From Candidatus Poribacteria bacterium (GTDB taxonomy: Bacteria > Poribacteria > WGA-4E > WGA-3G), in the NCBI GenBank assembly GCA_022828145.1, contig JAJEJA010000073.1, forward strand, positions 124,001-188,000: a DNA stretch of 64,000 nucleotides, in the 5' to 3' direction. The notes under the pieces are model-generated. The model worked only from the letters and a program-made list of their open reading frames with translations. It made no database searches and was not told where the DNA came from. The position numbers and the translations under genes were made by a program. Below, piece after piece: positions 10,144 to 17,162 of this stretch (position 1 is its first letter; every line of letters begins with the position of its first letter).

Positions 10144-10753
10144 GGATGCTCCTTAATAGTTCAATTTCGCTTGCTGCAGCATTGTATAAAAGGTTATCAA
10201 GGTTTTGAAAATGCGTTTTCACTTCATCAGAAGTTTCTATAGAAAATTCATCCTCACGTAAGTGAGCATGACCAACAAACCAAGTTCTGGCGCGCTTCCA
10301 TTCTTGAGATATGTTTTCCGGAATACTTTCCTTATTAGGATAATCCAGAAAAGTGGTAAAAAAAGAACTGTCTGTATCTTCAGATCTAAGACGGCCTTCT
10401 TTGTGGTCCTCAATCAGTTTTTTTATTTTTTTACAAATTCCATCCGGGATTAGATGTCCGTTTTCATCGTTAGTTTCTGTTGCATTGAACCCTTCTTCTC
10501 CCCATTCATCTTTCCAATCGTCTTGGATATCATTTAAAAGTTGGACATACTGAACCTGTTGCCGCTTGACACCATTAACGGTCGGGGCAAGACTGTTCAT
10601 CAAATCCCTTCCTGCATGTGATACAAAAGTGATGTAACCCGATGATTTATTGTTTAGTTGTTCTATTGCACCTTTGTAAGCTTCGGCATAAACCGGTAAT
10701 TCAAGATCGTCGTTTATCCAATTATATACCGTTTGTTGGTTTTCTGTAAGCAT
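10115..10753 (-). CDS. Uncharacterised 212-aa protein of the type III-like RM operon
   Basis: Soluble, acidic, mostly helical protein without a recognised domain. Notable stretches are SGYITFVSHAGRDLMNSLAP near residue 40 and ARTWFVGHAHLRED near 150. The two His-containing segments could be catalytic or simply structural. The gene sits 33 bp after the Mod stop and overlaps the 984-aa gene by 29 bp, so the two unknown proteins are probably made together and may form a complex. No transmembrane segment or Cys motif is visible. It could be a regulatory or adaptor subunit. I do not recognise a function. Confidence 0.7.
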   Translation of the reverse strand: MLTENQQTVYNWINDDLELPVYAEAYKGAIEQLNNKSSGYITFVSHAGRDLMNSLAPTVNGVKRQQVQYVQLLNDIQDDWKDEWGEEGFNATETNDENGHLIPDGICKKIKKLIEDHKEGRLRSEDTDSSFFTTFLDYPNKESIPENISQEWKRARTWFVGHAHLREDEFSIETSDEVKTHFQNLDNLLYNAAASEIELLRSIHEILDEANR

Positions 10754-10786
10754 TATACCCTATAAGACTTTCTAAGTTAAGATCAA

Positions 10787-12739
10787 TTATTCTCCATAAA
10801 ACGCCTTATTTAAATCCTTATCTTCCTCACCAACACCAAAATCCGTATCCTCTATCTCGGAAAGGTTGACATAGAGTTGGTTTTTATCCAGCAGCTCTAC
10901 CAATAGATGTTTCTGTGCCTCAAGGTTATCAATAGCAATAAAATCGTCTACCGCTTCTTGCGGCATTTCTGCGTTGACATACCAGTTCAAGAATGAGTTT
11001 TCAGCGATCTCTTGCCAGAGTGCAACAAGTTCTTCGGAGGATTGTGCAGGTTGGATTTGGTCCATATAAACTTGGTTGAATTCCTTCATTTCGCATGAAA
11101 TGAAATCTCCGCTCAAAATTCCTTCTTGTGTGATAACTTTTTCCAGTCGCTCCTTGCAAACTTTTATATGTTCGTCTAATTGCTCTACGAGGATAAACTG
11201 ACGTTTGCCTCCATCCTCTTTGTTGAGTTCCAATACGGCATGCCCTGTAGTTCCCGAACCAGCGAAAAAGTCAAGGACAATGTCTCCAGGATCCGTTGTA
11301 ATTTTCACTATATCCACAACAGTATATAATGATTTTGGATACGAAAAAGATTTCTTACCAAGTATTTTTTCTAAAAGTCTTGTGCCATGCTGTGTTGCAT
11401 TATACCTTTTATCTGTCCAAGTAGTTTTGGGACGCAAGCCTTTGTATTCAGTTATTCTCCGCTTAAAAAAGATTTGAATGTGCTCTTCTTTATGCTTTTT
11501 AGCAACAATTTCGTTATCATCTATTTTCTGTTGTAGAGTTGAAGGTGAATTTGACCAAACCCACTCTGTGCCGTTTTCTATTGGAAAAACTTCATGGTAG
11601 TTTTCCTCTTTTGTCAAAGAAATATGTTTTAAGTCTTTAGAAATATAGATCGGATAAAACTGCTTGGGTCTGTCTTCTCGTCGTGCATTCCTTGTTTCCC
11701 CCTTCCGCATTAAATTCTCCAGTTTGTATCGTGATATTTCATCCTTTTCATTATAAGTCTTCTCTGTTTCTTTGGACATCTCAAAGAAGTTTATCTCTGC
11801 AAGTTCCTTATTTTTTGCATAAACCACCATAAATTCGTTTGATGTGGCGAAAAAATTGTTATTAGTCTTACCAGCAGGATGATGAACGATAGTTAGTACA
11901 GAAATACGGTTCTCTCTACCAAAAACTTCGTCGGCTAAAGTTCCCAAATATAAGAGTTCATAGTTATCTATAGAAATGGCAATAAACCCATCGTCTCTTA
12001 AAAATTGCTTTGCAATATCTAATCTGTTTTTCATAAAAGTTAGCCAGCTTGAATGATTGAAAGTGTTGTTATAGGTGAAAATATTCGCTTCCCCACCTGT
12101 ATTATACGGTGGGTCAATATAAATCAGTTTGACTTGTCCGCGGAATTGCTGTTTGAGGGTATGGAGTGCAATGAGATTATTACCTTTGACGATAAGGTTT
12201 TCTCGGATCGTGCCGTTGTCATCTCGTTTGATTTCGGCTACGTCTTCTTCACCTGACGCGGTGTGACGTTTCCAGTTGGTCAGCACTTTCGGATCAAACA
12301 TCCGATTGATTTCGTCTTGTGCAAGAATTTCGTTGAAGAATATCTCTTTGCGTTTCTCTTCTTCCTTTGTCTGTCCGCCTTCAAGCACACAATCTTTGTA
12401 CGGAAAGACAAGTGAGACTTCGCCGCGTTCACGCAGAAACTTACCGTCAATGTTCAAACCGATTTTGTTACGGAATTGTGTGTAGGAGTTGGCGAGGAAG
12501 TTTTTGGCAGTGATGTAGTCAATAAAGGTGTTGTAGTTGAAAATCCAATGTTCGTCAATTTCGTCAAAGAAGGTGGATTTTATGTCTGGGTCGGTCAGCA
12601 GTAACTCGATGAGGTTGTGGTCAAGTTTCCATGCGTGGTCTTTGACTGCTGCGGGGATGAGTTCGCCGGATTCGTCCGTAAAGTCGGGATTGGTTTTGAG
12701 GAGTGCGATTAGTTTTTCGTTGAATTTCTGTTTTGGCAT
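10787..12739 (-). CDS. Type III-like adenine-specific DNA methyltransferase (Mod)
   Basis: N6-adenine/N4-cytosine-type DNA methyltransferase, 650 aa. The catalytic DPPY motif (LIYIDPPYNTGG, residues 209-212) precedes the SAM-binding FAGSGTT motif (about 492-498). This order is that of beta-class amino-methyltransferases, which include the type III Mod subunits. The large insert between the motifs is the expected place for target recognition. The N-terminal 180 residues resemble the usual Mod leader domain. It heads a minus-strand operon with the 212-aa, 984-aa and Res genes. It should protect host DNA and give the Res complex its sequence specificity. There is no homopolymer tract here, unlike the second mod in this window. 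Confidence 0.9.
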   Translation of the reverse strand: MPKQKFNEKLIALLKTNPDFTDESGELIPAAVKDHAWKLDHNLIELLLTDPDIKSTFFDEIDEHWIFNYNTFIDYITAKNFLANSYTQFRNKIGLNIDGKFLRERGEVSLVFPYKDCVLEGGQTKEEEKRKEIFFNEILAQDEINRMFDPKVLTNWKRHTASGEEDVAEIKRDDNGTIRENLIVKGNNLIALHTLKQQFRGQVKLIYIDPPYNTGGEANIFTYNNTFNHSSWLTFMKNRLDIAKQFLRDDGFIAISIDNYELLYLGTLADEVFGRENRISVLTIVHHPAGKTNNNFFATSNEFMVVYAKNKELAEINFFEMSKETEKTYNEKDEISRYKLENLMRKGETRNARREDRPKQFYPIYISKDLKHISLTKEENYHEVFPIENGTEWVWSNSPSTLQQKIDDNEIVAKKHKEEHIQIFFKRRITEYKGLRPKTTWTDKRYNATQHGTRLLEKILGKKSFSYPKSLYTVVDIVKITTDPGDIVLDFFAGSGTTGHAVLELNKEDGGKRQFILVEQLDEHIKVCKERLEKVITQEGILSGDFISCEMKEFNQVYMDQIQPAQSSEELVALWQEIAENSFLNWYVNAEMPQEAVDDFIAIDNLEAQKHLLVELLDKNQLYVNLSEIEDTDFGVGEEDKDLNKAFYGE

Positions 12740-13126
12740 TAGGTAATTATTTCCAAGGGGTGTTGCTAAGGTTGAAGGTGTTCACGGTCTACTGCAGTAA
12801 GATATTCTGCTTACGAGAACTGTTTATTGATTCTCGAAGTTTAGATGTTTTTCATAAAGCGGATTGCTTATTGTTGTGTTCATTCCTTGTAATGTGTGTT
12901 CTAATTTCTAAATGGGTTTGTGAATTGATAGGCACTGTGGTTGGTCAGAAAAGCATCTAACTTCTTCACCGCAACCACGTAATTATATCATGCTCGTGTA
13001 AATAGCGCAAACGAAAGTCAACAATAAGATAACATGTGAAACTTGCAGATTCAGCGTTTTTATGGTAAGGTATAATTGTCCAGGAATGAAGATGTATACA
13101 TTCGAAATATGAAGGAGAAACGTAAT
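12740..13126. other. Intergenic region between Mod 1 and the TIR-like gene
   Basis: No convincing gene. The ORFs here lack ribosome-binding sites and have shadow-like composition. It holds a roughly 47-bp sequence (12981-13027) that recurs with few changes upstream of the DUF4268 gene (23034-23081). It also holds a TATAAT box at 13071-13076, about 50 bp before the TIR-like start, without a good -35 at standard spacing. Confidence 0.5.
12981..13027. repeat. Upstream shared sequence, copy 1
   Basis: Near-identical (one small indel, about six substitutions by eye) to 23034-23081. Each copy lies about 35-45 bp upstream of a TATAAT box and about 90-100 bp upstream of a plus-strand defence-type gene. 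It could be a shared regulatory site or the degraded end of a mobile or coding repeat. Confidence 0.5.
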
Positions 13127-13516
13127 ATGACAAAGGTAAAGGTTTTTTTGAGTTTTGAGTTTGACAAAGATAAAGAACTTCAACCCAATTTCTACGAGCA
13201 AGCAAAGGAACACTCATGCCATGAAATTGAAAATTATTCGCTGAAAGAGACAAGTCGACCGAACGATAATAGTTGGTTAAGGGAAGCACAGAAGCAGATT
13301 GCCTTATCGGATATCGTGATTGTAGTTTTAGGGCAAGATACACATAACGCACCCGGTGTTAAAAAGGAGGTGACAATCGCAAATAAGATGGACAAACCGA
13401 TGTTTCAGACTCGCCCGCAGAAAAGAACAAGCGGTGCTGTACCTAGTGCAGGAGATGAGATTACGTGGAACTGGAAACTTATTGATGCAAAGATTTCTGA
13501 GTGTTTGAAGAAATGA
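13127..13516 (+). CDS. TIR-like (MTH538/DUF1863-type) domain protein
   Basis: Single-domain flavodoxin/TIR-like protein, 129 aa, starting MTKVKVFLSFEFDKD. The start at 13127 has AGGAGA 8 bp upstream. The opening strand KVFLSFEF, the SWLREAQKQIALSDIVIVVLG segment (mid-protein strand after a Trp-containing helix) and the late APGVKKEVTIA segment follow the MTH538/ThsB-like pattern of short TIR domains. These proteins make nucleotide-derived signals in Thoeris-type anti-phage systems. No ThsA-type SLOG/SIR2 effector is adjacent. Instead a 137-aa membrane protein lies tail-to-tail 29 bp away, which could be the effector. Function in signalling is inference. Confidence 0.7.
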   Translation: MTKVKVFLSFEFDKDKELQPNFYEQAKEHSCHEIENYSLKETSRPNDNSWLREAQKQIALSDIVIVVLGQDTHNAPGVKKEVTIANKMDKPMFQTRPQKRTSGAVPSAGDEITWNWKLIDAKISECLKK

Positions 13517-13545
13517 TAGAGGTGTGGACTGGAGGACGCGTTCTG

Positions 13546-13959
13546 TTATCCTACATCTTGTCCATTGAACTGCCAAAGCAAAACTATGCCAATAACAATT
13601 AGGATTGTCAGATAAAAAGGTATTAAAGTTTTTGAAAAAACAGATTTTATCCAATCCCATTTCTGTTTGTGTGGTGTGATATTCATCGAGAAGTCTATTT
13701 CACCTTCATCTGTTTGTCTAACTGCATCGTATAACCTTCGGTACAACCGTTCTTGGTTGAGATAGAAACCGTCTAATGCCCAAAAAGAAAGGGTTGGAAT
13801 TGCTGCTAGCCAAACATACATGGGTTTGGAATCTTTTGTAGCAAAGCCTAATACGGCGGCAACGAAGATCACCGTCCATCCTTTTAGGAAAAAAGAACTG
13901 TTCGCCAACCGATTAATGACATTCTGAATCATTTCTAAATGCTTTAGTGTTTTTTCCAT
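13546..13959 (-). CDS. Small multi-pass membrane protein, possible effector of the TIR-like protein
   Basis: 137 aa with three to four hydrophobic segments: about 25-41 (GWTVIFVAAVLGFA), 46-62 (MYVWLAAIPTLSFWALDGFYL) and 110-130 (LIPFYLTILIVIGIVLLW), plus a soluble loop with QERLYRRLYDAVRQ. An amphipathic N-terminal helix precedes them. It resembles small membrane proteins in defence islands whose pores or membrane disruption kill infected cells, but I cannot name the family. It has its own promoter (TTGACA-17-TATACT at 14073-14045) and a palindrome between promoter and start. It is convergent with the TIR-like gene, so the two are not simply cotranscribed. Confidence 0.65.
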   Translation of the reverse strand: MEKTLKHLEMIQNVINRLANSSFFLKGWTVIFVAAVLGFATKDSKPMYVWLAAIPTLSFWALDGFYLNQERLYRRLYDAVRQTDEGEIDFSMNITPHKQKWDWIKSVFSKTLIPFYLTILIVIGIVLLWQFNGQDVG

Positions 13960-13970
13960 TGGTGCATTAT

Positions 13971-13987
13971 CACTTGTTCAACAAGTG
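13971..13987. promoter_or_regulatory. 17-bp palindrome in the leader of the 137-aa membrane protein gene
   Basis: CACTTGTT-C-AACAAGTG, two perfect 8-nt arms around one base. It lies between a purine-rich AGGGAGG (minus strand, 13994-13988) and the ATG at 13959. It could be an operator for a dimeric repressor, or a leader hairpin affecting access to the Shine-Dalgarno sequence. No regulator is adjacent. Confidence 0.4.
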
Positions 13988-14044
13988 CCTCCCTTACGAT
14001 CAATCTAAATTTTGAGTGAATTCCAATTTGGCACATTTGCTTTT

Positions 14045-14073
14045 AGTATAATACTATATAACCTAAATGTCAA
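14045..14073 (-). promoter_or_regulatory. Sigma70-type promoter for the 137-aa membrane protein
   Basis: Minus strand TTGACA (14073-14068), 17-bp spacer, TATACT (14050-14045). This is a near-consensus match about 85 bp before the start codon at 13959. Confidence 0.7.
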
Positions 14074-14441
14074 GCTTGATTAATTTGATGTGAAATGATT
14101 CTAAAGACGGTTTTCAACAAAGGATAGTAGGAATAGCACTAATTCAGTGTGAATTTCTGTATCTGCCCTCACACTTGTTTTTCTGCTGCTGTTTGTGTGA
14201 ATGTAAGTTTATTATCTGAATCGCAGATTTGCGGGGATTACACAGTTGACATTGATTTTTCTCTCACGCATTACAAACCATGTTTCAAAAAACTTCACCA
14301 ATTACGTGATCCGAGTTTTTGACAATATTCTCTGTTGTTTCTATTAATGTTGGCATCTCAAAAATAAGAAATTGGGAAGTAACCGGTAGAATCTTCAATT
14401 GGAATCTATGGTTGCTCCCCAAGTTTTGAAGGTACAAATGC

Positions 14442-14621
14442 TTATTTATCAGATTTAGGTTTAGATGTCGGTTTAGGTTTAGATGTCGGTTTAGGTTTAA
14501 GTGTTGGTTTGGGACGTGGACGCGACACATCAGCTGATTTTTCAAGTTTTTTTCTCTGTGTCGGTTTTTTTTCCTGACGCGCGGGCGATACTTTATCCGG
14601 TTGGGTTTTGTTATTTGCCAT
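14442..14621 (-). CDS. 59-aa Lys/Pro-rich repeat protein
   Basis: Small basic protein starting MANNKTQPDKVSP and ending in repeated KPKPTS units (PTLKPKPTSKPKPTSKPKSDK). A consensus AGGAGG lies 7 bp before the ATG, the best ribosome-binding site in the area, which argues strongly that it is translated. The KPKPTS codons form an 18-bp tandem repeat (AAACCTAAACCGACATCT type), so the copy number may vary. No signal peptide. It is likely disordered and could bind nucleic acid or the membrane. It follows the 165-aa membrane protein gene by 40 bp on the same strand and is probably cotranscribed. No known family. Confidence 0.65.
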   Translation of the reverse strand: MANNKTQPDKVSPARQEKKPTQRKKLEKSADVSRPRPKPTLKPKPTSKPKPTSKPKSDK

Positions 14622-14661
14622 AATGACACCTCCTAAAGTGTTTAACGTAAGAGTATTAACA

Positions 14662-15156
14662 TTAAAGATGTTTGAAATTTAACCAAATAAACAAAGGAGT
14701 ACAGAAAATACCTATGATACAAAAAGTTACATACACGTAGCGTAGAAATATTGTTGCCTTACCCGGTTTTTTCATTTTATTATCTGATACTACTTCAGTT
14801 TCTTCTTCATATTCTCTTTCATATTCTTCTTCAATACGATCGAATTCCTTATCTATTCCATGCAGGCTTGTGAGATAAGAGATTAAGGCAAATAAAATTG
14901 TGAATAGAAAAGCTGCCCAAGAAACAATGAGAACCCACTTATGGTCTCCTATTGACAACAACTCCATGTCTTTGACAACAACCAATGAGATCCCGAGACC
15001 GGCACTGGACAATGAAAAGACATACTTAGCAAGGTTTTCAGTATTTGATAAATTGCGTTTGAGTAACTCGTCCCAGTCTTTATCAAGTAGTTCGCGATGT
15101 TTTTCCAAGTTATTAGTTTCTAACTCATTGGATTGATTCTGATCATCGTTATTCAT
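14662..15156 (-). CDS. Uncharacterised membrane protein with coiled charged loop (165 aa)
   Basis: Starts at 15156 (MNNDDQNQSNELE), since the upstream start lacks context. An acidic N-terminal helix of about 50 residues is followed by two TM segments (about 49-67, LAKYVFSLSSAGLGISLVVV; and 77-98, WVLIVSWAAFLFTILFALI), a highly acidic EEEYEREYEEETE segment, and a third TM near the C-terminus (FLRYVYVTFCIIGIFCTPLFIWL). This layout resembles small membrane effectors in anti-phage islands, but I cannot name the family. The promoter TTGAAA-17-TATAAT lies 85-115 bp upstream. It is followed by the 59-aa Lys/Pro protein. Confidence 0.65.
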   Translation of the reverse strand: MNNDDQNQSNELETNNLEKHRELLDKDWDELLKRNLSNTENLAKYVFSLSSAGLGISLVVVKDMELLSIGDHKWVLIVSWAAFLFTILFALISYLTSLHGIDKEFDRIEEEYEREYEEETEVVSDNKMKKPGKATIFLRYVYVTFCIIGIFCTPLFIWLNFKHL

Positions 15157-15243
15157 TATGCATTCACGTTGTAAACATAAGTAATAGCATTTGACAGTGA
15201 AGAGCAATATTCTACAATGTTTTTTCTAAACCACCAACGTTAA

Positions 15244-15272
15244 ATTATATTACATTTCGGGTGCATTTTCAA
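15244..15272 (-). promoter_or_regulatory. Sigma70-type promoter for the 165-aa membrane protein
   Basis: Minus strand TTGAAA (15272-15267), 17-bp spacer, TATAAT (15249-15244), upstream of the start at 15156. Confidence 0.65.
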
Positions 15273-15359
15273 GATTTTTTAATAAAAGTATCAGTGATCA
15301 TTTACCAATCTCCTATTTTTTTGCAAACTTCTCAACTTTCACTCTGTAATTCAGACAAT

Positions 15360-16556
15360 TCACTTAGTTAGATTCTCTATATATTCATCTCTGTTAGAAG
15401 GGGCAGGTAACCATGTAAGCATCAGATCAATATTCAATTCATTTGGATTTATACCCTTTCTATATAAAAAATCAAGGGCATTTGATCCAGTTTCTATTGC
15501 CAGAATGTCACCATCTGTGAATTGTATGTATAAGACTTCGCTTTGGTGGAATTTTTCAATTTCCTTGCGCTTTCCAAACCCAACTTTCTCAACTGTTTTA
15601 CCTTCCATTTTTGTTGACTGACAAATTGAATAATGTGGTTCAATATCCCCTACAATTTTGGGTAGAAATTTTATAATTTCATGTCTGTTTTGCTCGTGAT
15701 CAGATGAGATATTAAATTCGGACTCTATTATCAGAAGTAATGCATCAAAGGCTTCTTCAGCAATTTCTAAATCACGATAGAAATCTTCAAATGCATCAGA
15801 TTTTACTGCTGTTTCCCTAACGCCATGACTACTCTTTGAACGCTGTTTACTAATTTCTGAAAGCAAGTTATGAAGTTTGGAATTTTTATCAAATTCGCAG
15901 AATACATGTCGCAGCAGGGTTGTAGGTTTCATTTGTTCTGCTTCAAGGATTGTTTTGTTTCTTAGTTTTGCAAGTTCCATAAGACATTCTTTTGAAAGCG
16001 AATCAACTAAGAATCCGTATAATCTTTGGTGAGCATCTTCATAAGCATGGCTATTTTGAGAGATGGGATAACCAACAGATTGATCTGGAACTTCGGTATA
16101 CAAGGGTTTGTCCACAAGTGTTTTGCAGCATGCATTAATTTTCTTGATGATAACACCTAATTTTTCTTTCGGACCAATCTGTGAATCACGGACTCGGATA
16201 TATCTATCGTACCATACGTTGAATCGTTCATCTTCTTGTGATAGGAGAGATTTTTCTACAATAAATGGTTTCCACTTCTTTAGTTCTATATCTGGTATCT
16301 TTGCAAGGTCGGGCAGGAAAACTCCAATGCATAATGTTCTGTCCTTTTTACTGTGGTATCCAAAGCGAATTTGTCGAATGCATTCGTCTAATCTCTCAGT
16401 GGATTCAAGCTCATAAAAATATTCATCTGTTGTCTGAATAACCCCACTAAAGGATCCTCTGTCCAAATTATACTTGTCAGGATGACTTGCGTAAAGATTC
16501 AGTACATCAGCCTCAAAGAAACCAATAAATTGATCTAACGCTGGATTATCTTGCAT
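15360..16556 (-). CDS. Uncharacterised protein with a possible HEPN-like domain (398 aa)
   Basis: Start at 16556 (MQDNPALDQF), with AGGAGA 7 bp upstream on the minus strand. The first half is mixed alpha/beta and unfamiliar. The middle (about 175-290) is a helical stretch with R239-SKSS-H244, fitting the R-x4-6-H motif of HEPN ribonucleases, preceded by LMELAKLRNKT and followed by a long helix EAFDALLLIIESEF. The C-terminal 100 residues look like a small beta-rich domain (EVLYIQFTDGDILAIETGSNAL). It ends the operon-like minus-strand run after the second Mod and the winged-helix protein. An RNA-cleaving abortive-infection effector is possible but not shown. Confidence 0.55.
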   Translation of the reverse strand: MQDNPALDQFIGFFEADVLNLYASHPDKYNLDRGSFSGVIQTTDEYFYELESTERLDECIRQIRFGYHSKKDRTLCIGVFLPDLAKIPDIELKKWKPFIVEKSLLSQEDERFNVWYDRYIRVRDSQIGPKEKLGVIIKKINACCKTLVDKPLYTEVPDQSVGYPISQNSHAYEDAHQRLYGFLVDSLSKECLMELAKLRNKTILEAEQMKPTTLLRHVFCEFDKNSKLHNLLSEISKQRSKSSHGVRETAVKSDAFEDFYRDLEIAEEAFDALLLIIESEFNISSDHEQNRHEIIKFLPKIVGDIEPHYSICQSTKMEGKTVEKVGFGKRKEIEKFHQSEVLYIQFTDGDILAIETGSNALDFLYRKGINPNELNIDLMLTWLPAPSNRDEYIENLTK

Positions 16557-16707
16557 GGTATTTCTCCTTTTTGATTTCCAAAGTGGCATACACCTCTCGT
16601 CCGACTAGGGTTTAGACTTGCGGGTTGAGTTACTATACACCTTCTGTACCTCTGGGACTGTAGGATGACACTGGCACATCTTAGTATTAGTGATTGTGAA
16701 CGACTAT

Positions 16708-16736
16708 AGTATAAATATTAGCATTTGTGATAAAAA
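16708..16736 (-). promoter_or_regulatory. Possible promoter for the HEPN-like gene
   Basis: Minus strand TATACT at 16713-16708 with a weak -35 (TTTTTA, 16736-16731) at 17 bp. It lies in the 213-bp gap between the winged-helix gene and the HEPN-like gene. Confidence 0.35.
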
Positions 16737-16769
16737 TAACAAAAAAGACTAAAACTAAATAACCTATAG

Positions 16770-17042
16770 TTATTGAAACTTTAATCTCCAAATACCACGC
16801 TCTGGGTTTTCTATTAAGCCATCAGCTTTTAGATGCTCCATCGCGCGATTTGCATAACGATACAGTTTGCTTTCACTTAATGTTTTTACCTGTCTTCCAC
16901 CTAATCCTTCAGCAAGTTCAGCATCGGTTAGATTTAATTGAGAGGCAAGTTCCTCTATGAGATCTATTCGTTTCCATTCCCGCCCATCGGCGAGTATATC
17001 AAGAATTGGTTTTTCAAGTTCTTTCTTTCCTGTGATAGCCAT
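16770..17042 (-). CDS. Mrr_N-like winged-helix protein
   Basis: 90-aa protein resembling the stand-alone N-terminal winged-helix domain of Mrr-type restriction proteins. The pattern is ILDILADGREWKRIDLIEEL, a middle linker, NRAMEHLKADGLIENPERGIWRL, where the NR...L...GLI...RG.W run is characteristic. There is no Mrr nuclease domain after it. An AGGAGG lies 11 bp upstream of the start. It follows Mod 2 by 120 bp on the same strand. It could be a DNA-binding regulator or an accessory subunit of the second restriction-modification system. Confidence 0.65.
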   Translation of the reverse strand: MAITGKKELEKPILDILADGREWKRIDLIEELASQLNLTDAELAEGLGGRQVKTLSESKLYRYANRAMEHLKADGLIENPERGIWRLKFQ

Positions 17043-17162
17043 TTATTCTATGTCCTCCTTATAGAATGGTTGCTCTTGCAGCTTATAACAAATAGTACTT
17101 TTCTGTTTTTCTTTTCTTCTCTGAATAGAGAAGTGTTCAGCATTTTTTTTGGTTATATAGCA

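Larger units (their letters stand above)
13960..14441. other. Intergenic region around the membrane protein promoter
   Basis: Contains the promoter and palindrome listed separately (13971-14073). From about 14080 to 14440 I see no gene with a ribosome-binding site. The minus-strand frame running 14629-14285 is an out-of-frame shadow of the small repeat protein at 14442-14621. Confidence 0.5.

Noticed and set aside
4616-12739. BREX or DISARM system
   Set aside because: No PglZ, BrxC, BrxL, DrmA or DrmB-type genes. The nuclease-helicase and methylase carry type III-like motifs.
12733-12960. 75-aa plus-strand ORF after the Mod gene
   Set aside because: Non-ATG start inside the Mod gene's 5' end, no ribosome-binding site, cysteine- and leucine-rich shadow composition.
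12966-13352. Minus-strand ORF overlapping the TIR-like start
   Set aside because: No ribosome-binding site and it lies opposite a clear coding frame.
14285-14629. 114-aa minus-strand ORF with NLNRH repeats
   Set aside because: It is the repeat array of the 59-aa KPKPTS protein read in the wrong frame. The ribosome-binding site points to the 59-aa frame.
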